Source of the DNA: CBDDEH01 sp965226865
Lineage (GTDB): Bacteria > Chloroflexota > Dehalococcoidia > Lucifugimonadales > JAGWBF01
NCBI GenBank assembly: GCA_965226865.1
Contig: CBDDEH010000004.1
Location: 496,001 to 560,000, forward strand
DNA: 64,000 bases
Direction: 5' to 3'
A model generated the notes under the pieces. That model saw nothing but the letters and a program-made list of their open reading frames with translations, had not been told where the DNA came from and searched no databases. The stretch's first letter is position 1. The number at the start of each line of letters is the position of its first letter. This document shows positions 33,819 through 43,249 of this stretch, piece by piece. The position numbers and the translations under genes were made by a program.

Positions 33819-33892
33819 GTCCTGCTCCTTGTTTCCGTCCTATTTTAGGAGCGGGACTCTCTCTTAGCCACCTGTCCGAATTTTGGGGTCCA

Positions 33893-34274
33893 CCTCACTA
33901 TTACATCGCCGTAGAGCCTGGGATGGCAGGCCTGAACTGACGGTACGCAGTGCCATCTTTGAATGGTGGATGAACCCCTGAGTCTATCAAGACTCGCCAC
34001 ATGCGCGTACAGCAAGGACTCAGCAATCTTCACTCCACGCTGTCCCTATGCTCCACCGACCAGTCGATGCCTGCCAGCCAGATTACGATGAGGATCAGGC
34101 CCTCAAACAAACATCAAGGTTTCTATTCCTTGGCAGCCGGTCCCGAGAGATCTAAATGGGCACCCATTGGGCGCAAAGCATAACTCTTGATAGGACTTGC
34201 CTTCTTGCGTTTGGCATTACTTCGGCTTATAGTGTAAGGGAATAGTTGCACAGTGCCGTATAGGAGTGATTACC
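33893..34274. other. Intergenic region before the VapBC-type pair
   Basis: No convincing gene between the IS3 end and the antitoxin start. The left two-thirds hold short unrecognised open frames only. The right part carries a promoter (see 34205-34233) and an AGGAG ribosome site at 34262-34266. Confidence 0.5.
34205..34233 (+). promoter_or_regulatory. Promoter of the toxin-antitoxin operon
   Basis: TTGCGT (34205-34210), exactly 17 bases, then TATAGT (34228-34233), 41 bases ahead of the antitoxin ATG. A -10 with one mismatch and a moderate -35 suit an autoregulated promoter. Confidence 0.45.
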
Positions 34275-34529
34275 ATGTTCGAATCCAGCATAACAATCAA
34301 GGGCCAGACAACGTTGCCCAAGGCCGTCAGAGACTCATTGGCGGTTAAGGCAGGAGATAAGGTTCGCTATGTCATCGTGGACGAGGGAGTGCTGATCATG
34401 CCGGTACGGCCCACCAGCCGTCTTTTCCGCAGCTTGAAGTATGACGGACCGCCCGTGAGCTTGGAAGAGATGGACAGTGCCGCCGCAGAGGGAGCAATCG
34501 AAAGATGGAAGCGCTCGACGCAAACGTAA
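34275..34529 (+). CDS. AbrB/MazE-type antitoxin
   Basis: An 84-residue protein opening with the swapped-hairpin DNA-binding fold: FESSITIKGQTTLPKAVRDS then LAVKAGDKVRYVIVDEGVLI. The C-terminal LEEMDSAAAEGAIERW would neutralise the toxin. ATG 34275 chosen because AGGAG lies eight bases upstream. It overlaps the PIN toxin gene by 25 bases, the normal layout for VapB-VapC. Confidence 0.9.
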   Translation: MFESSITIKGQTTLPKAVRDSLAVKAGDKVRYVIVDEGVLIMPVRPTSRLFRSLKYDGPPVSLEEMDSAAAEGAIERWKRSTQT

Positions 34530-34924
34530 TCCTGCGGTACCTCGTAGGTGACAACCCTGAACAGGAAACCGCGGCCCGCACCCTAATGGATGGATTGACG
34601 CCTAGCAATCCGGGCTTCATCTGCCGGGAGGTCGTTATAGAGGTGGCCTGGGTACTAGAGAGGAGCTACCGCTTTACCCGAGGCCGGGTCGCCGAGGCAT
34701 TGATGGACTTGACGGCCTCGGACAGCCTCGTGGTGGAGAATTCGGGTGATGTGGCCGCCGCCGCGCACCGCTACCGCCAGGGAGGCATTGGCTTGTCGGA
34801 CCTCATGATCCTTTCGGCAGCTGAGAGGGAGGGAGCCATACCACTGCACACCTTCGACCGCAGGCTTGCCCGTATGGAAGGGGCAGTCCTGGTAGGGCAA
34901 TGGACAGCAGGGGAGTCGCCATGA
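34505..34924 (+). CDS. vapC: VapC-type PIN-domain toxin
   Basis: A 139-residue PIN ribonuclease. Acidic residues are placed as expected: Asp5 in LDANVILRYL, Glu in REVVIEVAWVLE, Asp in GGIGLSDLMILSAAE and Asp in LHTFDRRLARM. PIN toxins cut tRNA or rRNA and block translation until neutralised by the antitoxin. Its stop overlaps a 34-codon frame (ATGA) that in turn overlaps the restriction-modification gene. Confidence 0.9.
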   Translation: MEALDANVILRYLVGDNPEQETAARTLMDGLTPSNPGFICREVVIEVAWVLERSYRFTRGRVAEALMDLTASDSLVVENSGDVAAAAHRYRQGGIGLSDLMILSAAEREGAIPLHTFDRRLARMEGAVLVGQWTAGESP

Positions 34925-35025
34925 AGGACTCACAGAAGGAAGCAGAAGGGAAATGGCAGCCTGTAGCGCAGGGTCTCGTCGGCCCTAATCGCGCCACGGG
35001 CGCGAGCAATTGTCAGGAGCATTGA
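34921..35025 (+). CDS. Coupled 34-residue mini-frame
   Basis: ATG 34921 overlaps the vapC stop (ATGA) and the TGA at 35023-35025 overlaps the ATG of the next gene (TGATG). The product starts MKDSQKEAEGKWQPVAQGLV. Perfect coupling on both sides suggests that it is translated, perhaps only to carry ribosomes into the methyltransferase gene. No homologue is recognised. Confidence 0.35.
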   Translation: MKDSQKEAEGKWQPVAQGLVGPNRATGASNCQEH

Positions 35026-38009
35026 TGCCACGTCAGACGGAGCCAAACGCCAACAACGCTTTGGGCGGTCTGCTACAGACCATGCTGCCCAAGAGTCATG
35101 TGCGTTCAGAGAATACCAGGGCTATCGCCGGACATCCGGGCTTGCGCCCCGACATTCTGATTACCGCATCCGACCGTGCGCCCGTCGTGGTCGAAGCAGA
35201 ATACATGCCCGCCACGACAGTGGAGCCCGAGGCCAAAGAACGGCTCGGCCTGGAGGTAGCGGCCAACGGGCGCATCATTGAAGCTGCCATAGCGCTGCGC
35301 TGCCCGGAGAGCCTCAGCGAGGCCCACGACCTCCGCGCCGACTTGTCGTCGTCCCGCCTCTCTTACTGTGTCTTCACCGAAGGTACGGTGGGAGTCCACC
35401 GCTTCCCGGAGTCCGGGCTGGCTGGAGGGTTCGGTGGAGGATGTGGTAGACATGGTGCGGCTGGTGTCTGTGCCGCAGCGTGCTGTGGACCAAGCGGCCA
35501 CGACGCTTCAGGAGGGTATCGACGGGGCAGCGAAGCTGTTGGACGGCATGAATGAAACTCGCCCTGGCATCACCGCAGCTATAGCGCGACTGCTGGGGAT
35601 GGCCAACGTGCCCCAGACTCGGCGCATGGCCTGCGCCATCATCGCCAACGCCCTGGTGTTCCACGAACGCATTGCAGGGATGCACGACGGCGTAAAGCCT
35701 CTGGCGCTGGTGTACGGTGAGGGTGTGTCCAGCCCGCAGAGCGAGGTATTGGCCGCTTGGGACGATATCCTGAAGATCAACTATTGGACCATCTTCGCCA
35801 TCGCCAAGGACATCTTGGAGCAGTTGGATGCTGGAGACGCAGCTAGGCTTCTACGTCGGTTGCGGGAAACCGCCCAAGTGGTCAACGCCACAGGGGTAGA
35901 CAACGCCCACGACCTGACCGGGCGTATCTTCCAGCGGCTCATCGCCGATAGGAAGTATCTGGCCACCTTCTACACGCTGCCCGCTTCGGCGGCGCTTTTG
36001 GCTCGGCTTGCAGTGGCCAAGATGGAGGACGTGGATTGGTCCGAACCCGAAACCATCGGCAGGTTGCGCATCGGCGACTTCGCCTGCGGGACGGGCGCGC
36101 TGCTTTCGGCGGTGTACGAGGAAATCGCCGCCCGTCATGAGCGGGCTGGGGGCGACGCGCAGGCCCTGCACAGGGTGATGATGGAGGAGGTTCTGTACGG
36201 GTGCGACGTCATGCCCTCTGCCGTCCATATCACCGGCTCTACCCTATCTGGCGTGGAGCCTTCAGTCCTCTTCAACACCTCCCACCTGTACACGATGCCC
36301 TATGGCCGCATGAAGGACGGCAGCGTGATGATCGGGTCCCTTGAGCTACTCCAGTCCTCGAACGTGCTGACACTGTTCAATACCAGCGATCCAGCCATGC
36401 GCACCGGCAGCGCAGGAGAGGAGACCGCTGCACAGATACGCGCCGAGATTCCAGATGCAAGCTACGACCTGGTGATAATGAACCCGCCCTTCACCAGCAA
36501 TACTGCCAAAGAAGCAATGCATATTGGGACGTTCGCTCCTGCTTTCGCCGCGTTTGCGAGCGACGATAGAGACCAGCGGGACATGGCACGGCACCTAACG
36601 AGACTGAAGGCAGGAACTTGCTACCATGGTCACGCCGGGATGGCCTCGGCATTCGCAGCGTTGGCCCAGCGAAAGCTAAAGCCCGGTGGCATACTTGCCC
36701 TCGTATTGCCACTTACGGCATCTGCTGCATCATCGTGGCGAGCTTTTCGCCAGATGATGGCCTCAGACTTCACCGACTTGATGGTTCTGAGCATTGCTGC
36801 AAACGGTCAGGACATGTCGTTTTCCTCCGATACCGGCATGGCTGAATGCCTAGTTCTGGCTCGCAAGATGCCAATAGGTAGGACCTATCTGGACACGTCA
36901 TCGCCTGATGACGAACAAGAACAGCAAGATAACCGAGATGGCAGCCCTTACGAACGACGGACGCACTTTGTCTCGTTGCGCCAACGGCCGAAGGGGTTTA
37001 CTGACGCTGCTCAGATCGCCAAGGGCATTGCCACATGCGACTCCATTCGGCAAATCGAGGATGGGCCGTACGGTGGAACGTCGTTGGTGATGGGGAGCGA
37101 ATTGACTGGCGAGGCGATAGCTGCACCGTCTGCATTGAATGGTGATCATTGGGGTGCGGTCCGCGTTTCAGATTATTCCTTGGCGCAGACCGCCTACGCT
37201 TTGTCCGAGTCAAAGCTATGGCTTCCCGGTAATCACTCTCCGCTGGAACTGAAAGTAGCCCAGCTTGCCGAGATTGGCTCCCTTGGCCTTTATGATCTTG
37301 ACATCACGGGGCAGCCTCCTCAAGGGCCGTTCACGAGGATGGCCTACTCCGTAACAGCCACGTATCCTACTTTGTGGAACCACAACGCGAGAAATGAGAC
37401 CCACATAATTTGTGCTCCAGACTCTCAGCTGCAAGTCCGTCCTGGTATGGAGGGTAAGGCCGCTGCTGTTTGGGCCACTTCCGGCCGTTCTCACTTAAAC
37501 CGTGAGTTCACCTTCGGTTCCCAAGCGCTTGCAGTGTCATTCACCGAGCAAGATAGCATTGGTGGCCGAGTATGGCCCAATGTCAATTTCCCCGTTAAAC
37601 AATTTGACTATGCCTTTGCAGTGTGGGCAACTCCACCTTGGGCTTGCTGTCATATTGGTGGCATTCCAGCCGTCAGCAGTCGAGCAAGGCCGGGATGGCT
37701 ATCCGTTCCGCCGATTCCCTGCCTGTCCTCGACCTCCGCTCCCTCACCGGTGACCAGTTGGTGATGGCGGAGATGGTCTTCGACGAGTTCCGCGACAAGG
37801 AACTGAAGCCCGCGTACCTCGCAGATGCAGACCCCAATCGGGCACTGTTGGACCGCCGGGTCGTTTGTGACCTCTTGGGATTCGACGAAGATGCCTACGC
37901 GTCCGTCCGCCGCTTGGCTGCCAAGTGGAGTGCTGAACCGTCCGTGCACGGCGGAAAGGCCAGACCAAAGTCAGCTAAGCTTGATTCCCTCGTAACAAGG
38001 CCTGTTTGA
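35025..38009 (+). pseudogene. Restriction-modification gene (N6-methyltransferase with nuclease-like N-terminus), frameshifted
   Basis: Three frames make one protein of about 990 residues. Frame 1 (35025 to about 35412) has a PD-(D/E)XK-like segment, LRPDILITASDRAPVVVEAE. Frame 2 (to about 37625) has the SAM motif RIGDFACGTGALLSAVYEE and the N6-adenine motif IMNPPFTSN. Frame 3 resumes with GNSTLGLLSYWWHSSRQQSS and ends LDSLVTRPV. Joining ESG to WLEGSVEDVV and FAVW to GNSTLG needs one indel at each junction. Layout suggests a type IIG-like or type I-like system. ATG 35025 follows CAGGAG. Confidence 0.75.
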
Positions 38010-38170
38010 GATGAGCCCTGGCGTGCGAAGGTGGTCTGGAGCGGAGGAGGCCACGGGATGCCGGCTGCTGGCCTCACCGCCCTATCTGCTGCGCTCAGGA
38101 CAAGCGTGATCCCGTTGCGGTACCCCTTCCGTGGCTCAGGGCACCCGGTGGAAGTTGTGGAGCGGCGCCC

Positions 38171-39854
38171 TCATGCGGCCGCGACCGCAGGTACCGTCCC
38201 GACCGCCCGCTGAGCCGTGTTCTCCATCTCCACCAGGCGTGCATGGACCATCCGCTTGAAGTTGCACGCCAACGCCTTCAGGTAGACGGCAAGCCGCACC
38301 CGACGGCCCCCTCGCACCCGCAAGCGCCCAAGCCCGTGGGCGCGCTTCAGCTCGGAGTTCGTTCCCTCGATACCAGCCCTTATGTCATACCGCTTGCGCC
38401 ACTCCTCGGTGGCCTCGGCCCTCCGGCGCCGCTCGATGTTCACCTTCGCCAGGTCCGCCTTGAGGACGTAGGCCCCCGCACGCCGGTCCAGCTTCACCGG
38501 GCAACGGGATCGCAAGGGGCAGGGCTCGCATGTTGTCCCGGCAAAGTGGACCTCTACCCGCTCCGGCGCATCCTTCAGCTCGTACTCCTCGATGGACGGG
38601 TGGCCGGCGGGGCACGCCGTGGCCTGCTCCCCTGTGACGTCGATCTGAAAGTCCGCGGCGGTGAGCGGCGGTGGTCCGTCACCCTCTCCTTCGTGCGAGT
38701 TCCCCGGCGCGAGGCTTCGAAGGCATTGCGGCCCGACCCATACGCCGTGTCGGCGAAGAGCTCGTCCGGTCGGACCTTCCGCTCCGCGAGCCCGTCAACG
38801 ACCGGCACGCTCACGTCGGTGTCGCTCCCACTCGAGGGGGTCACCTCCACGTGGGTGATGAGCTGGGTGGCGTTCTCCTCGTGGAGGTCTCCGCCACCTG
38901 CACCTCGTACCCCTTCCCCTTGTGGCCGCTGTAGGTCACATCCGGGTCGTGGGGCGATTGCAGCGAGTCGGCGGACACCTGCTTCGGGTCCTTCAAGGCC
39001 ACGGGCACCTTGCATTCCCCAGCATCGTCGTCATCGTCCCTGGGGCGCCCGTCCTGGTGTTTGCCCACATGGCACTGCTCCCGCAGCAGCCGCTCCAGCA
39101 GCCGGTACTCCTCCAGCTGGGCAGCAGTCGTGCCATGGAACCGGTCCACCAGCCGGTAGAGGTCCCGGGCACAGACCGAAAGGCGTCGCCGACCCTCCCC
39201 CGTGCGGGCGTCCTCGTAGTGGGTCGCCTCGTCTTCTTCCTTCAAATAGCGCCCTAGGAGGCCCTCCGGAACCCCAGGGCGAAGCTCTGGGTGCTCCCAG
39301 CGCAAGGCCCGCAGGAACAACCGCATCGTCTCACAGAACAGGCCCAGCCGGGTGAGTGTGGCGATGTTGCTCATGATGTGGGTGGAGTCCAGCCGTTGCT
39401 TTCCGGTGCGTATGCCCAGCGCCTGGATGATCCGGTCCGTGGTCTCCTGGAAAGCCAGCCAGCCACCGTCGTGCTGCATCAGGCGAACTCGGAAGTTGTG
39501 GAGGGTCTTCTGGGGCAGGTGGGTCTCCTCGATGTCCAGCCGCAGGGCGTGGTGCCAGAGCAGAGCCTGCCCTGAGCTTGCCGAAGGGTTGAACTCTAGT
39601 TGTTCCAGAGCTTCATCGTCGGTGAGGTTGAACATCTCTTTGAGGAGGTGGACCCCGAGGACGGTCTGCACCGCCCGGTTGGGACGGCCGTTGTCCACGC
39701 AGTACATGGGAGCAAAGCGCTCCTCGTCAATCAGGGGGAGCGCCTCGTTTCGGAAAACCTCGGCCCAACTTCTCTCCAGGCGCTTAGCCTTCTTCGGCGT
39801 CACCAGGAACTGGGACTGCCAGAGGCTCTCTTGCGGGTCTCGTATTCGGAACAT
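38171..39854 (-). pseudogene. IS1182-family transposase, multiply frameshifted
   Basis: From ATG 39854: MFRIRDPQESLWQSQFLVTP, later RQPGIRTGKQRLDST-like core as LGIRTGKQRLDSTHIMSNIA (first catalytic region), DVTYSGHKGKGYEVQVAE, then in other frames ITHVEVTPSSGSDTDVSVPV, DELFADTAYGSGRNAFEA (second Asp) and IEGTNSELKRAHGLGRLRVR (Glu region). At least three shifts between 38900 and 38510 break the frame. An eight-codon palindromic insertion lies near residue 89. Terminal repeats are not recognised. Confidence 0.8.
39564..39587. repeat. 24-bp palindromic insertion inside the IS1182 transposase
   Basis: Eight codons (PSASSGQA) split the otherwise conserved LEFN-LLWHHALRLD stretch. The DNA contains CCCTGAGCTTGCCGAAGGG, an imperfect palindrome with the core seen in abundant short repeats of several bacterial genomes. 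The insertion is exactly 24 bases and so keeps the frame. Confidence 0.6.
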
Positions 39855-40024
39855 CCTCCCCTCCCTCGGCCAGGCGCAGCGCCCACGACCTTTTATTACA
39901 TTATCCCCACCTTGCCCAGGCTGGCGAGGGGTTTTTACGAACAAATCAAACTTGTAATCTAGCAGCGACACTACCGACCACCGGAAAGGGATTCCTTCCA
40001 CGCGCAGTGAGTCGTGCTACTTGG

Positions 40025-40114
40025 AGGTTCACCCCCACGGGCATGGGCAGCGGTATTTCATGTCAATCAGGAAGGACAATAACTCAGGTTCACCCCCACG
40101 GGCATGGGCAGCGG
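40025..40114 (-). CRISPR. Orphan two-repeat type I-E-like CRISPR remnant
   Basis: Two identical 29-base repeats (40025-40053 and 40086-40114) flank one 32-base spacer (40054-40085). The 61-base period and the repeat beginning GGTTCACCCCCACGGGC, with a short CCCA/TGGG stem, match type I-E arrays; the crRNA-like strand would be minus, ending GTGAACC. No third copy is found 61 bases either side. No cas gene is in the window; IS elements lie on both sides. Confidence 0.65.
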
Positions 40115-40406
40115 CTACACGGCCTCCCCGCTTGGCAGAACTTCTAGCAGGACCACAGGGGAGCGTCCGATAGAGTGAAGTTCCTGGCCGTCGCCGGGTG
40201 CTGCTTAGCTTCTCTGGTCCTGACTTACCTGGACGAATCAACACGTCCCCAATTCCTCAGACACTACAATTGCTGCAATACAATCACCACAATAAAGTTG
40301 CGATGGGCGCGTCAACAGAAGTGGCTCCGGAAATCTGAACAGGGGGATAAGTGGAATCGCTGCCTGATTGAGGGCATGATAGTGCTCTCGGAGACAGGAG
40401 CGAGAG

Positions 40407-40712
40407 ATGAGCAGACGACCCCGCCGTAACCACTCGGCAGAGTTCAAGGCGAAGGTGGCTCTTGCCACAGTGCGCGGCGACCGGACACTTTCGGAGCTGG
40501 CAAGCCAGTTCGATGTGCACCCGAACCAGATCACGCAATGGAAGACCCAGTTGCTGGATCGGGCGGCGCAGTTATTTGGCGCCGGGACAGGGCAGGCTGA
40601 AAAGCCGGTAGATATGAAGGTCCTTCACGCTAAGATCGGTGAGCTTGCGTTGGAGAACGATTTTTTAGAGGCCGCGCTCACGAAGGCGGGATTGCCGGGC
40701 GCAAGGCGATGA
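40407..40712 (+). CDS. IS3-family OrfA
   Basis: A 101-residue HTH protein: SRRPRRNHSAEFKAKVALAT then TLSELASQFDVHPNQITQWK and a coiled region. Near the end, GAT TTT TTA gives the heptamer T TTT TTA at 40661-40667, a canonical -1 slippery site, after which the shifted frame is open straight into OrfB. The stop overlaps the OrfB ATG (ATGA). Confidence 0.9.
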   Translation: MSRRPRRNHSAEFKAKVALATVRGDRTLSELASQFDVHPNQITQWKTQLLDRAAQLFGAGTGQAEKPVDMKVLHAKIGELALENDFLEAALTKAGLPGARR

Positions 40713-41536
40713 TCGACCGCGATCACAAGCTGCCTCTCGCCCGCCAGGCAAAGGCAGTGGGCATCAGCCGCGGGAGCATCTACTACCGGCCACGGCCGGT
40801 GGGCGAAGCCGGTCTCGAACTGATGCGCCGCATCGATGAGCTGCACCTTGAGTATCCGTTTGCAGGCAGTAGGATGATGCGAGGCCTGCTCCGCCAGGAG
40901 GGACTCCCCTCCGGGCGGAGACACATCGCCACACTGATGCGGCGGATGGGCATTGATGCGCTGTACCGCAAGCCCAACACCAGCCGGCGACGGCCCGGCC
41001 ATACGGTGTATCCGTACCTGCTGCGCGGGCTTGAGGTGAGCAGGCCCAACCAGGTGTGGGCAATGGATATCACGTACATTCCGATGGCCAGGGGGTTCGT
41101 GTACCTAGCCGCAGTGATGGACTGGCATAGCCGCAAGGTGCTGGCCTGGCGGGTATCGGTCACAATGGACACAGACTTCTGCATGGAGGCGCTCGAAGAA
41201 TCCCTGGGACGCCACGGCGCGCCGGAGATATTCAACACAGATCAGGGAAGCCAGTTCACAAGTGACGCCTTCACCGGCCTGCTGAAAGCCAATGGGATCC
41301 AGATCAGCATGGACGGGAAGGGAAGCTGGAAGGATAATGCGTTCGTCGAACGGCTGTGGAAGAGCGTCAAGTACGAGGAGGTGTACCTGAGAGCCTACGA
41401 ATCGGTCCCGGAAGCCAGAACTGGACTCGGGCGGTACTTCGAGTTTTACAATGCCGGACGGCCCCATTCGAGCCTTGGGGGAATGACGCCGGACCAGTTC
41501 TTTGACAGAGCGCCTGCCGAGTCCGCGGCGGCCTAA
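40709..41536 (+). CDS. IS3-family transposase OrfB
   Basis: A 275-residue catalytic protein, apparently intact: MDITYIPMARGFVYLAAVMD (Asp), FNTDQGSQFTSDAF (Asp) and FVERLWKSVKYEEVYLRAY (Glu), ending with the GRPHSSLGGMTPDQFFD signature. It resembles the OrfB of copy A along its whole length, so the two are related subgroup members but not the same element. Confidence 0.92.
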   Translation: MIDRDHKLPLARQAKAVGISRGSIYYRPRPVGEAGLELMRRIDELHLEYPFAGSRMMRGLLRQEGLPSGRRHIATLMRRMGIDALYRKPNTSRRRPGHTVYPYLLRGLEVSRPNQVWAMDITYIPMARGFVYLAAVMDWHSRKVLAWRVSVTMDTDFCMEALEESLGRHGAPEIFNTDQGSQFTSDAFTGLLKANGIQISMDGKGSWKDNAFVERLWKSVKYEEVYLRAYESVPEARTGLGRYFEFYNAGRPHSSLGGMTPDQFFDRAPAESAAA

Positions 41537-41584
41537 CGCACGGCAGCGCGATTCCACTTATCAAACCGGGCAGCGCTGTTCAGA

Positions 41585-41948
41585 CAAACGAGACCACCTC
41601 TAACAGCCCACTCGTCAAGCCGATCGCTCAAACCTTCATCTCCAAACTGTTTCCCGTTGGAAATAGCCTTGATTGTATTCTGCAATGTAGTCGAATGCTC
41701 TTACAGCCCACGCACGGCCAAAACCACCCCGGTGCGATTGTAAGCTAACGTGCCAGATCCCTTGCCTTGCCAATCCTCTCGCCTCCTGCGGAATTGCTGT
41801 TCTCAGCTAGTAGACCGACATCCTAACAATGAAGGGTAACGAGAATACTGCGCGACGCTCCCATCCTAACCTTCCCCCTGACGGGAAGGGACTCACTGTT
41901 GCCGTGTGTCAAGGGCGGAGAGATTTCGTACCACGTGGGTGTCGATGG
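41585..41948. other. Spacer between two IS elements with a short coding relic
   Basis: Between the IS3 right end and the ISNCY-like end. On the minus strand 41700-41585 stays open and reads HSTTLQNTIKAISNGKQFGD followed by EGLSDRLDEWAVRGGLV, protein-like and cut by the IS3 end; a stop lies just before it. I do not recognise the family. The rest shows no gene. Confidence 0.3.
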
Positions 41949-42902
41949 TCAGCGAAAATGTCCGCCTAAGTGGCCAGCGAAAATGTCACTTGAACTGCTC
42001 GCAATGGTATCAGGTCACTCCGTTTTGACCGTGGGACGTTTCATTGGCGGACTCTCAGCCTGCATGTATTTCTTCGCCGTGTCCCGATGGATGGCCAGTT
42101 CGCGGGCGACACTTCGAATCGACAGGCCCCTACGCTTCGCCTTCTGCACAGCGTTCCACCTCGCCGTCTGAAGCGGAGTGGGCTTCCTGCTTAGCGTGGC
42201 GGCGGCCTTTCGAACTGCGACAGGGCCGTTGTCGACGGTATGGTCGGCGTCGAGTGCCGCCAGGATAGCCTCCCAGCGCCTGCCCAGACCGTTGAGGTCG
42301 AGCCGAGGGACCGACCCGTGTGAGGAAGAGCCGTTGAAGCTTCTGAGTATGCCAGGACGGGGCGGCGCCTCCTGGCTGGGGATGATCTCTCCCTGGTAAC
42401 GCACAGCCAGCTGACCGCCCAGTCCTTCCAGTACTTCGACCACCGTTCCGGCGTAGCTGGGTCGTTCCATGCCTGGCAGTAACTGCAAGGTGCACCAGCG
42501 GTACTTCACCGTGTTGTCCCTGGCCACCTTGCGACTATGCCTGAAGCAGAGGACGCTATCCAGGCACGCGTCCGGCTCCAACGGGCGGTAGGCAACTTCA
42601 GGGTGTTGCGCCACGACTCCGAAGCGAGTGTTGAAGCGGACGAGGAAGTCCTTCAGCACGACGTTGGCCTCCTCGATGGTTGTTGCACCCGCGAGTCTGA
42701 GCTCAGTCACCAACCTGTCCTGGAACGTTCCCGCAGTGCGCTCCACTCTACCCTTGGCCTGCGGCGACAGGGCGAAGACCATCTGTATTCCCAGCTCGTC
42801 ATCGCACGACTGAACTGTGTGGGAGCACGGGCGAGTCCGGACCCGGGCACGTTCTTGAAGACGGAGTGCCGGTCGGTGTAGAGGGCAACGGGTATGCCGT
42901 AG
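41949..42902 (-). mobile_element. ISNCY-like element, truncated copy
   Basis: Carries the C-terminal two-thirds of a transposase related to the one at 45091-46616. Its outer end has AGCGAAAATGTC twice, at 41951 and 41976, 25 bases apart, the same spacing as the double end of the other copy. The inner side is cut at 42903 by another IS. Confidence 0.6.
42015..42902 (-). pseudogene. ISNCY-like transposase C-terminal fragment
   Basis: Begins at the IS junction as HYGIPVALYTDRHSVFKNVP, then a one-base shift leads to MVFALSPQAKGRVERTAGTF and QDRLVTELRLAGATTIEEAN, and ends with a C-terminal HTH-like RRGLSIRSVARELAIHRDTA. It aligns along its length with the second copy. The N-terminal HTH and first catalytic Asp are missing, so it is inactive. 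Confidence 0.8.
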
Positions 42903-42970
42903 TGACCTGCCCCCCAAAAACTGGTCCAGTTATAAACTCGTAAAGTGGAGCTGGTGAGAGGGGGTAGTCA

Positions 42971-43249
42971 ATGGCGAGTAAAAAGCGCAGTGTAGAAGAG
43001 ATCATAGGGAAGCTGCGGGAAGCGGAGGTGGCCCTGGCGCAAGGGGAGACGGTGGCCCAGGCATGCAGGGGTATCGGGGTATCAGACCATACGTTTTACC
43101 GGTGGCGGCAGCAGTATGGGGGGCTGAGAATAGACCAGGCGAGGCGGTTGCGGGAGATGGAAGCGGAGAACGGACGACTCAGGCGTGCGGTAGCGGACCT
43201 GACGTTGGACAACCAGATTCTGAAGGAGGCAGCACGGGGAAACTTCTGA
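42971..43249 (+). CDS. IS407-group OrfA
   Basis: A 92-residue protein: MASKKRSVEEIIGKLREAEV then TVAQACRGIGVSDHTFYRWR and the zipper LREMEAENGRLRRAVADLTL. It ends with the heptamer G GGA AAC (43237-43243) one codon before its stop, a canonical -1 slippery sequence leading into OrfB. Confidence 0.9.
   Translation: MASKKRSVEEIIGKLREAEVALAQGETVAQACRGIGVSDHTFYRWRQQYGGLRIDQARRLREMEAENGRLRRAVADLTLDNQILKEAARGNF

Larger units (their letters stand above)
32591..33892 (-). mobile_element. IS3-family element (copy A)
   Basis: Imperfect inverted repeats begin TGGACCCC at 32591 and, inverted, GGGGTCCA at 33885-33892; homology continues inward with a shared GGACAG. The 1302-bp length is normal. Flanking triplets (AAG and CCT) do not form a target duplication. 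Confidence 0.8.
40334..41584 (+). mobile_element. IS3-family element (copy B)
   Basis: Ends match as TCTGAACAG (40334-40342) and CTGTTCAGA (41576-41584), with a second shared block GATAAGTGGAATCG further inside both ends. Length 1251 bp. No clear target duplication is seen in the flanks. Confidence 0.85.

Noticed and set aside
38243..39355. Large plus-strand frame across the IS1182 relic
   Set aside because: Pro/Arg-rich antisense translation of recognisable transposase segments.
40115..40333. cas gene remnant next to the CRISPR repeats
   Set aside because: Both strands were read; no Cas1, Cas2 or Cascade motif is recognisable.
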